From NCBI GenBank assembly GCA_900759455.1, contig CAAEVI010000036.1, forward strand, positions 1-53,607: a stretch of DNA of 53,607 bases. The letters are read 5' to 3'. This DNA comes from Erysipelotrichaceae bacterium. GTDB taxonomy: Bacteria > Bacillota_I > Bacilli_A > Erysipelotrichales > Erysipelotrichaceae. Numbering within the stretch: position 1 is the stretch's first letter; each line of letters begins with the position of its first letter. This document shows, piece by piece, positions 9,172-17,366 of this stretch. The notes beneath the pieces were generated by a model. The model did not search any database. It was not told the DNA's origin and was given only the letters and a program-made list of their open reading frames with translations. The position numbers were made by a program, and so were the translations under genes.

Positions 9172-10167
9172 CTACTTTTTCAGCCAGCTCATCATATTAC
9201 GCAGCTTCTTGCCGACTTTTTCAGACGGATGTTCCGCATGAACCCGGCGCATTGCCAAGAAGTGTGCACGGCCTGCTGATTTGTTTTCTGTGATCCAGTT
9301 GCCTGCAAAAGTACCGTCCTGAATTTCACGGAGAACCTTCTTCATTTCCTTGCGTGTTTCTTCTGTGATCAGACGTTTTCCGGTAATGTAGTCACCGTAC
9401 TCGGCTGTATCGGAAATTGAATAACGCATCATGGCAAATCCGCCGCTGTTGATCAGATCAACGATCAGCTTCATTTCATGGATACATTCGAAGTATGCCA
9501 TTTCCGGCTCGTATCCGGCTTCAACCAGTGTATCAAAGCCTGCCTGCATCAGTTCGCAGACACCGCCGCAAAGCACAGCCTGTTCACCAAACAGGTCAGT
9601 TTCTGTTTCTTCTTTAAATGTCGTTTCGATAATGCCCGCACGGCCGGCACCGATGCCGCTGGCATAGGCAAGTGCATATTCACGTGCTTTTCCTGTTGCA
9701 TCCTGATGAACGGCAATCAAAGAAGGAACACCTTTTCCTTCAAGATACTGACTGCGCACTGTATGTCCAGGACCTTTTGGCGCACACATCGTTACATCGA
9801 CCCCTTCCGGTGCAACGATCTGGTTGAAATGAATCGAGAAACCATGTGCAAACATCAGCATGTTGCCCGGCTCCAGGTTCGGTTCGATGTCCTTTTTATA
9901 AATATCAGGCTGATTCTGATCCGGTGCGAGGATCATGACTACATCACCGGCTTTTGCGGCTTCCGCAGTATCCATTACTTTCAGTCCTGCCGCTTCCGCT
10001 TTTTCACGACTCTTTGATCCCGGACGCAGTCCGACAACAACATCAATGCCGCTGTCATGCAGGTTCTGCGCATGTGCATGTCCCTGACTTCCGAAACCGA
10101 TGATCGCTACTGTTTTCCCCTTCAATAAATCCAAATTACAATCTGCATCATAATATACCTTTACCAT
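9172..10167 (-). CDS. ilvC: Ketol-acid reductoisomerase
   Basis: This 331-residue class I (short) enzyme converts acetolactate and acetohydroxybutyrate to the dihydroxy acids with Mg2+ and a nicotinamide cofactor. The Rossmann motif GFGSQGHAHAQNL is near residue 25, followed by GLRPGSKS, the loop that decides NADPH or NADH use. The C-terminal knotted domain contains the metal-binding acidic stretch (KEETETDLFGEQAVL) and ECIHEMKLIVDL. The gene has an AGGAGGA ribosome site and lies 53 bases after ilvN in the ilv operon. Confidence 0.97.
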   Translation of the reverse strand: MVKVYYDADCNLDLLKGKTVAIIGFGSQGHAHAQNLHDSGIDVVVGLRPGSKSREKAEAAGLKVMDTAEAAKAGDVVMILAPDQNQPDIYKKDIEPNLEPGNMLMFAHGFSIHFNQIVAPEGVDVTMCAPKGPGHTVRSQYLEGKGVPSLIAVHQDATGKAREYALAYASGIGAGRAGIIETTFKEETETDLFGEQAVLCGGVCELMQAGFDTLVEAGYEPEMAYFECIHEMKLIVDLINSGGFAMMRYSISDTAEYGDYITGKRLITEETRKEMKKVLREIQDGTFAGNWITENKSAGRAHFLAMRRVHAEHPSEKVGKKLRNMMSWLKK

Positions 10168-10220
10168 TTTAATCTCCTCCTACTCTCTGGTAATTCTGTT
10201 TATACAAACGCCTGCCTGCG

Positions 10221-10712
10221 TTAATATACCGTTTCTTTTGACAACTGAAGCGCTACGCCTCCGGTACGGCTGATTTCCGTAATATGATATTCACGCAGCT
10301 CTTCGATGAAATAATTGATGCTGTCTGTCGTGTCGGTCAGCTCGACGATGTAATGACTTCCCTCGATGATCTGACAGCGGCCGCCGAAGTCTTCCACAGC
10401 ATGCAGGAATGCCGCGATCTGACTTTCCTTCGGTTCACACTTGATCAATACGACCTCACGTATGAACAGCTGGTCCTGCGGGATCTCCAGCACATTCTTG
10501 ACATCTTCCAGCTTGGCAAGCTGAAGCTTGATCTGATTGATGATAGCTTCATTTCCGTGTGTCGTGATCGTGATTCTTGAAAACCGCGGATTCTCGGTTT
10601 CCCCCACAGCAAGTGAATCAATGTTGAAGCCTCTTTGGCCAAACAGGTTGCTGACCCTTGTCAGCACGCCAAACTGATTGGCGACCAGCAGAGATAATAC
10701 CTTTCGTTCCAT
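10221..10712 (-). CDS. ilvN: Acetolactate synthase small (regulatory) subunit
   Basis: This 163-residue regulatory subunit binds valine and activates the catalytic subunit. The N-terminal ACT domain (residues 3-75: VLSLLVANQFGVLTRVSNLF, GFNIDSLAVG) is followed by the usual C-terminal domain ending in RTGGVALQL. The length is typical of the IlvH/IlvN group. It follows ilvB by 12 bases. A small hairpin (AACGC/GCGTT, 10207-10222) overlaps the stop codon and precedes ilvC. Confidence 0.95.
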   Translation of the reverse strand: MERKVLSLLVANQFGVLTRVSNLFGQRGFNIDSLAVGETENPRFSRITITTHGNEAIINQIKLQLAKLEDVKNVLEIPQDQLFIREVVLIKCEPKESQIAAFLHAVEDFGGRCQIIEGSHYIVELTDTTDSINYFIEELREYHITEISRTGGVALQLSKETVY

Positions 10713-10724
10713 TGTTTCACCCCC

Positions 10725-12392
10725 TTAGTTTCCGATAATGATATCTTTCGCGCTCTTTCCAGGCGGAATGATCGGATAGACACAGTCATCTTTATCGATC
10801 CAGCAGTCTACGATGCAAGGAACATCGCTTGCCAGTGCTTCCTGCATGACAGGAAGTATATCATGGCGTGTCTTGATGCGCAGTCCTTTGCCGCCGAATG
10901 CTTCAGCCAGTTTGACATAATCAGTCGCACGGTCGATCGATGTCTGTGAATAACGGTGTTCATAGAACAATGTCTGCCACTGTCTGACCATACCCAGCAC
11001 ACGGTTATTAAAGATCAATACGACGATCGGCAGCTTCTCACTGACTGCTGTTGCCATCTCGTTCATATTCATATGGAAACTTCCGTCTCCGCTCACTAAG
11101 ATGACCGGACGGTTCGGATTGGCAATCTTGGCACCGATGGCCGCTCCCATGCCGTATCCCATCGTTCCCAAACCGCAGGAACTGATGAAGCTGCGCGGAC
11201 GCGAGAACTGATAATACTGGGCAATGATCATCTGATGCTGTCCGACATCCGTTGCGATGATCGCATCTTCGCCCACGATCTCATGCAGTGTCACTGCCAG
11301 GTCACGCGGATCAACGCCGTCTCCAGCTTTCGGTTTCGGAAGTCCCAGCTTTTTCTTAAAATCTTTCAGGGACGTCGTCCATTCACTGTGCTTCGTCTGT
11401 CCCATGACCGCAATCATATGTTTCAGGATATAACGGGCATCACCGACAATGGAAATGTCGGATGCGATATTCTTCGAGATCTCAGAAGCATCGATATCGA
11501 AATGAATGATCTTTGCTTCTTTTCCGAATTCATCACGATTGCCGGCCACCCGGTCAGAGAAACGTGCTCCGATGGCAATGATCAGATCGGCATTCAGCGT
11601 CGCATAATTGGCAACCGGCGTACCGTGCATGCCGACCATGCCGAGATACAGGTCATAGTCATACGGAACCGATGACAGACCCATCATGGATGTACAAACC
11701 GGAATATCCATCTGTTTGGAGAACTTCAAAAGCTCTCTGGTCGCATTGGCACTGATGATCCCGCCGCCGGCATAAATCAAAGGCCGCTTTGCTTCGCGGA
11801 TGACTTCCATCGCATTGGCAAACTCCGTTTCATCCACTTTCGGCAGCTTGCGGATCCGATATTTCGGAAGCTTCACATATTCCGTTTCCGCCGCCGTGAT
11901 ATCTTTTGGAATATCGATCAGTACCGGACCTTTGCGCCCCGAATTGGCAATAATGAAAGCCTTGCGGACGATTGCCGCCAGATCCTCGATATTCTGGACG
12001 ATAAAATTATGTTTGGTGATCGGCATGGTAATACCGGCAATATTTACTTCCTGGAAAGAATCTCTTCCCAAAAGATCCTTGGAAACATTTCCCGTGATCG
12101 CAACAACGGGAATACTGTCCATATAGGCAGTTGCGATGCCTGTGACCAGGTTTGTCGCTCCCGGACCGCTGGTTGCCAGACAGACACCTGTCTTGCCCGT
12201 ACTTCTCGCGTATCCGTCAGCGGCATGTGCAGCTCCCTGCTCATGTGAGGTAAGCACATGACGGATCTCATCCTGCCGTTCATACAATGCATCATAAATA
12301 TTCAGGACGGAACCGCCGGGATATCCGAATATCGTATCGACTCCCTGATCGATCAGCGCCTGTATCAGTATTTGTGAACCGTTCATCTTCAT
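10725..12392 (-). CDS. ilvB: Acetolactate synthase large (catalytic) subunit
   Basis: This 555-residue thiamine-diphosphate enzyme condenses pyruvate with pyruvate or 2-ketobutyrate, the first common step to valine/leucine and isoleucine. The catalytic glutamate lies in SHEQGAAHAADGYAR (Glu ~51); the ThDP motif GDGSFHMNMNEM...NN is near residue 435. RPVLIDIPKDI-type and FAD-region blocks are in the usual places, so it is the anabolic FAD-containing type rather than the catabolic AlsS type; the partner small subunit next door supports this. It is the second gene of the ilv operon. Confidence 0.96.
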   Translation of the reverse strand: MKMNGSQILIQALIDQGVDTIFGYPGGSVLNIYDALYERQDEIRHVLTSHEQGAAHAADGYARSTGKTGVCLATSGPGATNLVTGIATAYMDSIPVVAITGNVSKDLLGRDSFQEVNIAGITMPITKHNFIVQNIEDLAAIVRKAFIIANSGRKGPVLIDIPKDITAAETEYVKLPKYRIRKLPKVDETEFANAMEVIREAKRPLIYAGGGIISANATRELLKFSKQMDIPVCTSMMGLSSVPYDYDLYLGMVGMHGTPVANYATLNADLIIAIGARFSDRVAGNRDEFGKEAKIIHFDIDASEISKNIASDISIVGDARYILKHMIAVMGQTKHSEWTTSLKDFKKKLGLPKPKAGDGVDPRDLAVTLHEIVGEDAIIATDVGQHQMIIAQYYQFSRPRSFISSCGLGTMGYGMGAAIGAKIANPNRPVILVSGDGSFHMNMNEMATAVSEKLPIVVLIFNNRVLGMVRQWQTLFYEHRYSQTSIDRATDYVKLAEAFGGKGLRIKTRHDILPVMQEALASDVPCIVDCWIDKDDCVYPIIPPGKSAKDIIIGN

Positions 12393-12407
12393 ACGCTATG
12401 TCCTCCC

Positions 12408-13610
12408 CTATTCCAGTGTGATCTCATAACCGTGTTCTTCCAGCATGCGAACCATCTTTTCCCCATGTTCCTTGCTGCTGACTTCAACGCCCATATGAAT
12501 GATCGTTTCATTCAGTTTCAGATCCGGTGAGATACGGTCGTAACGGACCTCAATAATATTTGCATTTGCTTCATGCATGATCCTTGTCATTTTTTCGAGC
12601 GATCCCGGCACATCCAGCATGAGAGTGCGGAATTTCATGTTGCGGCCGCGGGTAACCAGGCCCTTTTCCACGATCTTGTGGATGAATGACACATCGATAT
12701 TGCCGCCGGAAAGGACGCATACCACACGTTTGCCTTCCACATTGATCTTATGGTTCAGGACGGCTGCCAGCGAACAGGCGCCGGCCGGCTCTACGACCTG
12801 TTTTTCCCTTTCCAGCAAAAGCAGGATCGTTGCCGCGATCTCATCATCGGTAACGGTCACCATCTCATCTACATTTTCCTGAATGAGCTTGACTGTTTTT
12901 TCTCCGGGATTCATGACGGCGATACCGTCTGCGATCGTATAGACACTGTCGCTTGTACAGTGGCGGCCTTCACGGAAGGAACGAACGATGGCATCGGCCC
13001 CCTGTGCCTGAACACCTACGATCTTGATGCGAGGGTTGATCTGCTTGGCATAAAAGCTGATTCCCGCCAGCAGCCCGCCGCCTCCTGCCGGAACAACGAT
13101 GACATCCGCATTGGGAAGATCGTGCAGGATCTCATAAGCAATGGTTCCCTGCCCGGCAATGACATCCTCATCGTCGAAAGGATGAATAAACACAGCTCCT
13201 GTTTCTTCCTGGATCTTTCTGGCAGCTTCATAACATTCATCATAGTTATCGCCGGCCAGGACCACTTCCGCACCGTATCCTTTGGTGGCGGAAACTTTTG
13301 CAATCGGTGTGCTTTTCGGCATGACGATCGTCGCATGCATTCCCAGCATGGCGCCGGCATAGCTCACGCCCTGTGCATGATTGCCTGCACTGCTTGCTAT
13401 GACATGCTCACATCCGCCCTGCTCCTTCAGTTTTGCCAGTTTATTGTAAGCACCTCTTACCTTAAATGATCCTGTTTTCTGCCGATTCTCACATTTCAGA
13501 TACAACTCACATCCGCTCATTTTCGAAAATGTTTGTGAACTGCTTACATGAATATTGTGGATCTGCTCCTTCAGCCGCTGTGCCGCAGCTTCCACATCTC
13601 TGCTTTCCAT
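12408..13610 (-). CDS. ilvA: Threonine ammonia-lyase
   Basis: This 400-residue PLP enzyme deaminates threonine to 2-ketobutyrate, the entry to isoleucine. The PLP lysine is in KTGSFKVRGAYNK (Lys ~50); SSAGNHAQGVSYA and the phosphate-binding PAGGGGL follow. A single C-terminal ACT-type domain begins near residue 325 (RTLMLDVPGSLEKMTRIMHE), consistent with feedback control. It is the first gene of the operon and lies 25 bases after the leader terminator, with a strong CAGGAGGG site. Having ilvA first fits the isoleucine-rich leader peptide upstream. Confidence 0.95.
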   Translation of the reverse strand: MESRDVEAAAQRLKEQIHNIHVSSSQTFSKMSGCELYLKCENRQKTGSFKVRGAYNKLAKLKEQGGCEHVIASSAGNHAQGVSYAGAMLGMHATIVMPKSTPIAKVSATKGYGAEVVLAGDNYDECYEAARKIQEETGAVFIHPFDDEDVIAGQGTIAYEILHDLPNADVIVVPAGGGGLLAGISFYAKQINPRIKIVGVQAQGADAIVRSFREGRHCTSDSVYTIADGIAVMNPGEKTVKLIQENVDEMVTVTDDEIAATILLLLEREKQVVEPAGACSLAAVLNHKINVEGKRVVCVLSGGNIDVSFIHKIVEKGLVTRGRNMKFRTLMLDVPGSLEKMTRIMHEANANIIEVRYDRISPDLKLNETIIHMGVEVSSKEHGEKMVRMLEEHGYEITLE

Positions 13611-13634
13611 GACATCCCTCCTGTAGTTTTAAGC

Positions 13635-13669
13635 AAAAAAGCAGCTGACCAATTTACCCAGCTGCTTTT
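13635..13669 (-). terminator. Attenuator terminator in the ilv leader
   Basis: On the minus strand AAAAGCAGCTG, an 11-base loop and CAGCTGCTTTT form a perfect 11-bp stem followed by TTTTTTGCTT. It lies after the leader peptide stop (13714) and before ilvA (13610). The position inside the leader, ahead of the first structural gene, marks it as an attenuator rather than the end of another gene. Confidence 0.92.
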
Positions 13670-13751
13670 CTTTCATTTCCTTAACGCCCTCATCACAATG
13701 ACAAAAGAATCTGTTATTGGAGAACCATACGGTTGCTTGAAAGAAAAACAG
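13662..13751 (-). promoter_or_regulatory. Antiterminator pairing in the ilv leader
   Basis: On the minus strand CTGTTTTTCTTTC (13739-13751, inside codons 17-21 of the leader peptide) can pair with GAAAGAAAAGCAG (13662-13674) over 13 bp with one G-U pair. The second element overlaps the 5' arm of the terminator (13659-13669), so the two structures exclude each other. A ribosome stalled at the Ile run (codons 7-11) would leave CTGTTTTTCTTTC free; a ribosome reaching the stop would cover or disrupt it. This is the classic arrangement for translation-coupled attenuation. Pairing was worked out by eye, without energy calculation. Confidence 0.75.
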
Positions 13752-13800
13752 ACTTGCTTAGGACTAGGATAATAATAATAATGACTGCTACTATGATCAT
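13714..13800 (-). CDS. ilvL: ilv operon leader peptide
   Basis: A 28-codon frame beginning ATG ATC ATA GTA GCA GTC and continuing with five consecutive Ile codons (four ATT, then ATC), then CTA GTC CTA. Sixteen of 28 residues are Ile (7), Val (5) or Leu (4). It starts 11 bases after an AAAGGAAG ribosome site and ends with TAA 45 bases before the attenuator stem. Its composition, size and position between the promoter (13853-13881) and the attenuator are those of a regulatory leader peptide whose slow translation senses charged Ile/Val/Leu tRNA. Confidence 0.88.
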   Translation of the reverse strand: MIIVAVIIIIILVLSKSVFLSSNRMVLQ

Positions 13801-13852
13801 CACTGTGTCCACTTCCTTTCAATGACCGTCAGTTCTTAACGGTGTTGTCCTT

Positions 13853-13881
13853 AGTTTAAAACTTTTTGATAAACATGTCAA
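13853..13881 (-). promoter_or_regulatory. Promoter of the ilv operon
   Basis: A perfect TTGACA (13876-13881 on the minus strand), 17 bases, then TAAACT (13853-13858). Transcription would start near 13846, about 46 bases before the leader peptide start. Confidence 0.8.
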
Positions 13882-13932
13882 TATATTTCAAGAAAATTTT
13901 CAGAAAATGATTGCGTTTTCTTTCAAATTGAC

Positions 13933-13946
13933 TGTAAACGCTACAA
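13933..13946 (+). promoter_or_regulatory. Candidate cre (CcpA) site upstream of ilv
   Basis: TGTAAACGCTACAA matches 13 of 14 positions of TGWAARCGYTWNCW. It is centred about 93 bases before the presumed ilv start point; Bacillus subtilis ilv-leu is known to be activated by CcpA from a similar upstream distance. A weaker cre-like sequence lies on the opposite strand at 13908-13921. It could also act on the divergent DUF815 gene. Confidence 0.5.
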
Positions 13947-14028
13947 CTCCCGAATTCATCACGGTTTTCTCTCTGTGTCTGCCTATGCAAATAATGTCTG
14001 ATTTCTTTTCTCTCTGCATGAATCCGGC

Positions 14029-14057
14029 TTTTCAAACCATTATCTTTTTTATATAAT
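14029..14057 (+). promoter_or_regulatory. Promoter of the DUF815 gene
   Basis: TTTTCA (14029-14034), 17 bases, then a perfect TATAAT (14052-14057), 28 bases before the start codon. Confidence 0.65.
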
Positions 14058-14085
14058 GAAACCATTCATGAAAGGGATGACTTAA

Positions 14086-15420
14086 ATGTATAAAGAGTAT
14101 GCTCAGCTGATCGTTTACCGCAGCCTTCCAAAAGACTCCATTCTTTGCAGCCTGTGTGCGATCACCCGCGATCTTGATGAAAAGAAATGCGAAGCCAATG
14201 AACTCATTGACCGCATCCATACCCAGATCAAGGCCTTGCTGGATCTTTCGACAAGGCTTGGCTTCAATAGTAACCTATGGCACTGTTATCTGACCTGGCT
14301 GCTGCTGACAAATGAAAACTCATTTACGCTCACCAGCGAAAAACGTGCGATACAAAACGGATCGATCCAGCAGCTGGTGCTTCATGATCTGGCTGTTTTC
14401 CGACGTCTGTTCAATTATGATTTTGGGCCGCTGGAAAAAGCCCTGAACATTGACTGTTTTTCGATCGTCACACATTATCAGGCCATCGAAAAGACTTCGA
14501 GAATGTGCGATCAAAACAGCGCCGCTGTCATCAACCGCATCTGCACTGCTTTAGAAGCCTGCGAAAACGAACAGCAGATGTATGCGGTCCTGACTGACTT
14601 TTACATGAACTACGGCATCGGCATCTTTGCCATGAACAAGGCTTTCCGTTTTGAACGTGACAAAGATAACGAGATCCGCTTTTTGCCGATCCGCAATATG
14701 GAACAGGTCACACTGAACGATCTGGTCGGCTATCAGCTGCAAAAAGATCTTCTTGTGGAAAACACAAGAGCTTTCGTGGAAGGCAGAAACGCCAACAATG
14801 TCCTGCTGTACGGTGACAGCGGCACCGGAAAGTCCACGAGCATCAAAGCAATCGTCAATGAATTTTACGAACAGGGACTGCGGATGATCGAGATTTACAA
14901 ACATCAGTTCCGTGACCTCAGCGATCTGATCGCCAAACTGAAAAAACGCAATTATCGTTATATCATTTATATGGATGATCTTTCGTTTGAAGAGTTCGAA
15001 ACGGAATACAAGTTTTTGAAGGCAGTCATCGAAGGCGGTGTGGAAACCAGACCGGATAATATCCTGATTTATGCGACAAGCAACCGCCGTCATCTGATTC
15101 GCGAAACATGGGGAGACCGCAGCGACATGAGCGAAGACGAACTGCATCACAGCGATACCGTACAGGAAAAACTGAGCCTCGTGGCCCGTTTCGGCCTGTC
15201 CATCTGCTATGAACGTCCGAATCAGAAAAACTATTTCCGCATCGTTTTGGAACTTGCAAAACGATATCCGGAAATCACGCTGAGCGAAGACGAACTGATC
15301 AGCGAAGCGCGCAAGTGGGAACTGAGCCACGGCGGCATGAGCGGACGTGCGGCACAGCAGCTGATTTATGATCTCAGCGGAAAAGCAATGCTCAAAAAAT
15401 GGAAAGAAGAGAAGTGCTGA
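14086..15420 (+). CDS. DUF815 family AAA+ ATPase
   Basis: A 444-residue protein of the DUF815 family. The N-terminal ~210 residues are helical and family-specific. The ATPase core has Walker A GDSGTGKST (~243), Walker B YIIYMDDLSFEE (~290), and ILIYATSNRRHLIRETWGDRS, which carries the sensor region. The family is found in many bacteria, and its physiological role has not been established. It is cytoplasmic, with no membrane segments. It is a single-gene unit with its own promoter and a terminator that overlaps its stop codon. Confidence 0.88.
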   Translation: MYKEYAQLIVYRSLPKDSILCSLCAITRDLDEKKCEANELIDRIHTQIKALLDLSTRLGFNSNLWHCYLTWLLLTNENSFTLTSEKRAIQNGSIQQLVLHDLAVFRRLFNYDFGPLEKALNIDCFSIVTHYQAIEKTSRMCDQNSAAVINRICTALEACENEQQMYAVLTDFYMNYGIGIFAMNKAFRFERDKDNEIRFLPIRNMEQVTLNDLVGYQLQKDLLVENTRAFVEGRNANNVLLYGDSGTGKSTSIKAIVNEFYEQGLRMIEIYKHQFRDLSDLIAKLKKRNYRYIIYMDDLSFEEFETEYKFLKAVIEGGVETRPDNILIYATSNRRHLIRETWGDRSDMSEDELHHSDTVQEKLSLVARFGLSICYERPNQKNYFRIVLELAKRYPEITLSEDELISEARKWELSHGGMSGRAAQQLIYDLSGKAMLKKWKEEKC

Positions 15421-15439
15421 TGATGCACTTCTTTTTTTA
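15410..15439 (+). terminator. Rho-independent terminator after DUF815 gene
   Basis: AGAAGTGC / GCACTTCT stem with a 7-base loop and a run of seven T. The 5' arm and loop include the stop codon (15418-15420). Confidence 0.85.
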
Positions 15440-15468
15440 TTGCTTTTTTCACTGATCGGAATTATAAT
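15440..15468 (+). promoter_or_regulatory. Promoter of the marR-MATE pair
   Basis: TTGCTT (15440-15445), 17 bases, then a perfect TATAAT (15463-15468). Confidence 0.7.
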
Positions 15469-15473
15469 CAAAA

Positions 15474-15491
15474 TAGTTTACTTGTAAACTA
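15474..15491 (+). promoter_or_regulatory. Palindromic operator of the marR-MATE pair
   Basis: TAGTTTACTTGTAAACTA is a perfect 18-base inverted repeat over the expected transcription start, between the -10 box and the ribosome site. This is the usual place and size for an autoregulatory MarR operator. Confidence 0.8.
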
Positions 15492-15509
15492 TTAGAAAGG
15501 AGACATTTG

Positions 15510-15956
15510 ATGCTGCCAACCATCGAATCACTTTTGCAGGCATTCAATCAGATTCGGAAAGTGCATGCCGCTTTGCTCAATGACCGCATGAAGGAAGAAA
15601 ACCTTTCGCCCAATGAAATCGCTATATTGATCATCCTGTCAAATAATCCGCACATTACAACGGCAACACAGCTTTCGGTCTTGCTCAATGTATCCAAGGG
15701 ATTGATCAGTCGAAGCGTCGATCACCTCTGCAGCCGCGGTATCCTTTCCTGTCAAAGTGATGAAGCCGACCGCAGGATCACACATCTGATCATATGCGAA
15801 AAGGCAAAACCGCTGATCGAGCGCCTGCAGCATGAAATGCATCTCATCAATCAATCGATCCTGGCCGATATCAGTGAAGATGAGATCCGCCAGGCAGAAA
15901 AAACAATCAAAAAAATCGCTGAAAGTTTTCAAAGGAGGAATCATGATGAAAATTAA
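15510..15956 (+). CDS. MarR family transcriptional regulator
   Basis: A 148-residue winged-helix regulator: the recognition region ATQLSVLLNVSKGLISRSVDHLCSRGIL and wing DEADRRITHLIICEKAKP are typical of MarR. It is expected to repress its own promoter and the overlapping MATE gene and to be released by a small lipophilic ligand. The ATG at 15510 is preferred over the TTG one codon upstream because of spacing from AAAGGAG. Its last 11 bases overlap the start of the MATE gene, so the two are translationally linked. Confidence 0.88.
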   Translation: MLPTIESLLQAFNQIRKVHAALLNDRMKEENLSPNEIAILIILSNNPHITTATQLSVLLNVSKGLISRSVDHLCSRGILSCQSDEADRRITHLIICEKAKPLIERLQHEMHLINQSILADISEDEIRQAEKTIKKIAESFQRRNHDEN

Positions 15957-17322
15957 AATGTCAAGAGAGGTCGATCTTGGTAAAGAGCCTATCGGAAAGC
16001 TGCTGCTGATCCTGGCACTTCCTTCCATTACCTCACAGGTGGTCAATGCTCTGTACAATATGGTAGACCGCATGTATATCGGTCACATCGATACCATCGG
16101 TTCTACTGCTCTGACCGGTGTCGGTGTCTGCTTTCCGATCATCATGATCGTTTCCGCTTTCGCTTACCTTCTCGGCATGGGAGGCGCTCCGCGGGCAAGC
16201 ATTTATATGGGGAAAAGAAAAAACGAAGAAGCCGAAAAGATTCTGGGAAACTGTTTTTCTTCCCTGCTCATCGTTGCGATTTTGCTGACGGCCGTCGTTC
16301 TTATCTTCAAAGAACCTCTGCTCTATCTGTTCGGTGCCAGCGAGCAGACACTGCCATATGCGGTACAGTATATTGAAATTTATGCGATCGGCACTGTTTT
16401 CGTCCAGCTGACCCTGGGCATGAATGCCTTCATTTCCGCACAGGGTTTTTCCACCATCAGCATGCTTACCGTCGTGATCGGTGCGATCACCAACATCATC
16501 CTGGATCCGATCCTGATCTTCGTATTGAATATGGGCGTACAGGGAGCAGCATTAGCAACCATTCTTTCACAGGCAATCAGCGCTGTCTGGGCCATCCGCT
16601 TTTTATGCGGCAGGCAGACGATCCTGCGCTTAAAAAAAGAAAACCTGCGCATTCAGAAAAAAGTATTGCTACCATGCATCGCTCTTGGTGTATCTCCCTT
16701 TGCCATGCAGTCAACAGAAAGTATCCTGGTGCTCTGCTTTAACTCTTCTTTGCTTTACTACGGCGGTGACCTTGCCGTAGGCGCCATGACCATCCTGTCC
16801 AGCATCATGCAGTTTGCCATGCTTCCTTTGCAGGGACTGACACAGGGCGGACAGCCGATCATCAGTTACAACTACGGTGCCAACAATCCGGCCCGCATCA
16901 AAAAGGCCTTTTTCCTGCAGACCGTCGTTTGTTTCAGCTACACGACTCTGATCTGGCTGGCTGTCATGTTCGTTCCTAATTTATTTGTCGCCATCTTCAC
17001 CAACGATCCGGAACTGACACAGATCAGCGTCTGGGCTCTGCGCATCTATATGGCAGGCATCCTGCTGATGGGATTTCAGACCTCCTGCCAGCAAACCTTT
17101 ATTGCGTTCGGCAATTCCAAGATCAGCGCCTTTTTGGCCATTTACCGTAAAATATTAGTCCTCATCCCGCTGATCTATATCCTGCCGCATCTTCTTGATG
17201 ATCAGGTTTTCGCCATCTTCCTGGCAGAACCGATTGCCGATACGATCGCGGTTGCCACCACCGTGACCATGTTTTCGATCAGTTTCAAAAAGCTGTTGAA
17301 AACAATGCGAAAAGAAGCCTGA
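15946..17322 (+). CDS. MATE family efflux transporter
   Basis: A 458-residue multidrug/toxin exporter with 12 predicted membrane spans in two similar halves. The N-terminal block (LPSITSQVVNALYNMVDRMYIGHI) and GLTQGGQPIISYNYGANNPARIKKAF in the second half are family signatures. It probably exports drugs or metabolites by Na+ or H+ antiport. The start is at the second of two adjacent ATG codons, seven bases after AGGAGG; the first (15943) is also possible. It is controlled by the MarR gene it overlaps. Confidence 0.9.
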   Translation: MKIKMSREVDLGKEPIGKLLLILALPSITSQVVNALYNMVDRMYIGHIDTIGSTALTGVGVCFPIIMIVSAFAYLLGMGGAPRASIYMGKRKNEEAEKILGNCFSSLLIVAILLTAVVLIFKEPLLYLFGASEQTLPYAVQYIEIYAIGTVFVQLTLGMNAFISAQGFSTISMLTVVIGAITNIILDPILIFVLNMGVQGAALATILSQAISAVWAIRFLCGRQTILRLKKENLRIQKKVLLPCIALGVSPFAMQSTESILVLCFNSSLLYYGGDLAVGAMTILSSIMQFAMLPLQGLTQGGQPIISYNYGANNPARIKKAFFLQTVVCFSYTTLIWLAVMFVPNLFVAIFTNDPELTQISVWALRIYMAGILLMGFQTSCQQTFIAFGNSKISAFLAIYRKILVLIPLIYILPHLLDDQVFAIFLAEPIADTIAVATTVTMFSISFKKLLKTMRKEA

Positions 17323-17323
17323 A

Positions 17324-17361
17324 AAAAAGGACTTTGACACAAATATGTCAAAGTCCTTTTT
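17324..17361. terminator. Bidirectional terminator between MATE and rlmD genes
   Basis: A 16-bp perfect stem AAAAAGGACTTTGACA / TGTCAAAGTCCTTTTT with a 6-base loop lies between two convergent genes, two bases after the MATE stop and six before the rlmD stop. It serves both strands. Confidence 0.93.
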
Positions 17362-17366
17362 ATGTA

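Noticed and set aside
13611..13860. T-box riboswitch before ilvA
   Set aside because: No T-box sequence (TGGNACCGCG-like) or specifier loop is present; the leader is too short and is explained by a leader peptide plus terminator/antiterminator.
14551..15471. 306-codon open frame antisense to the DUF815 gene
   Set aside because: It lies entirely opposite a gene with clear ATPase motifs, has no ribosome site and shows low-complexity composition typical of antisense frames.
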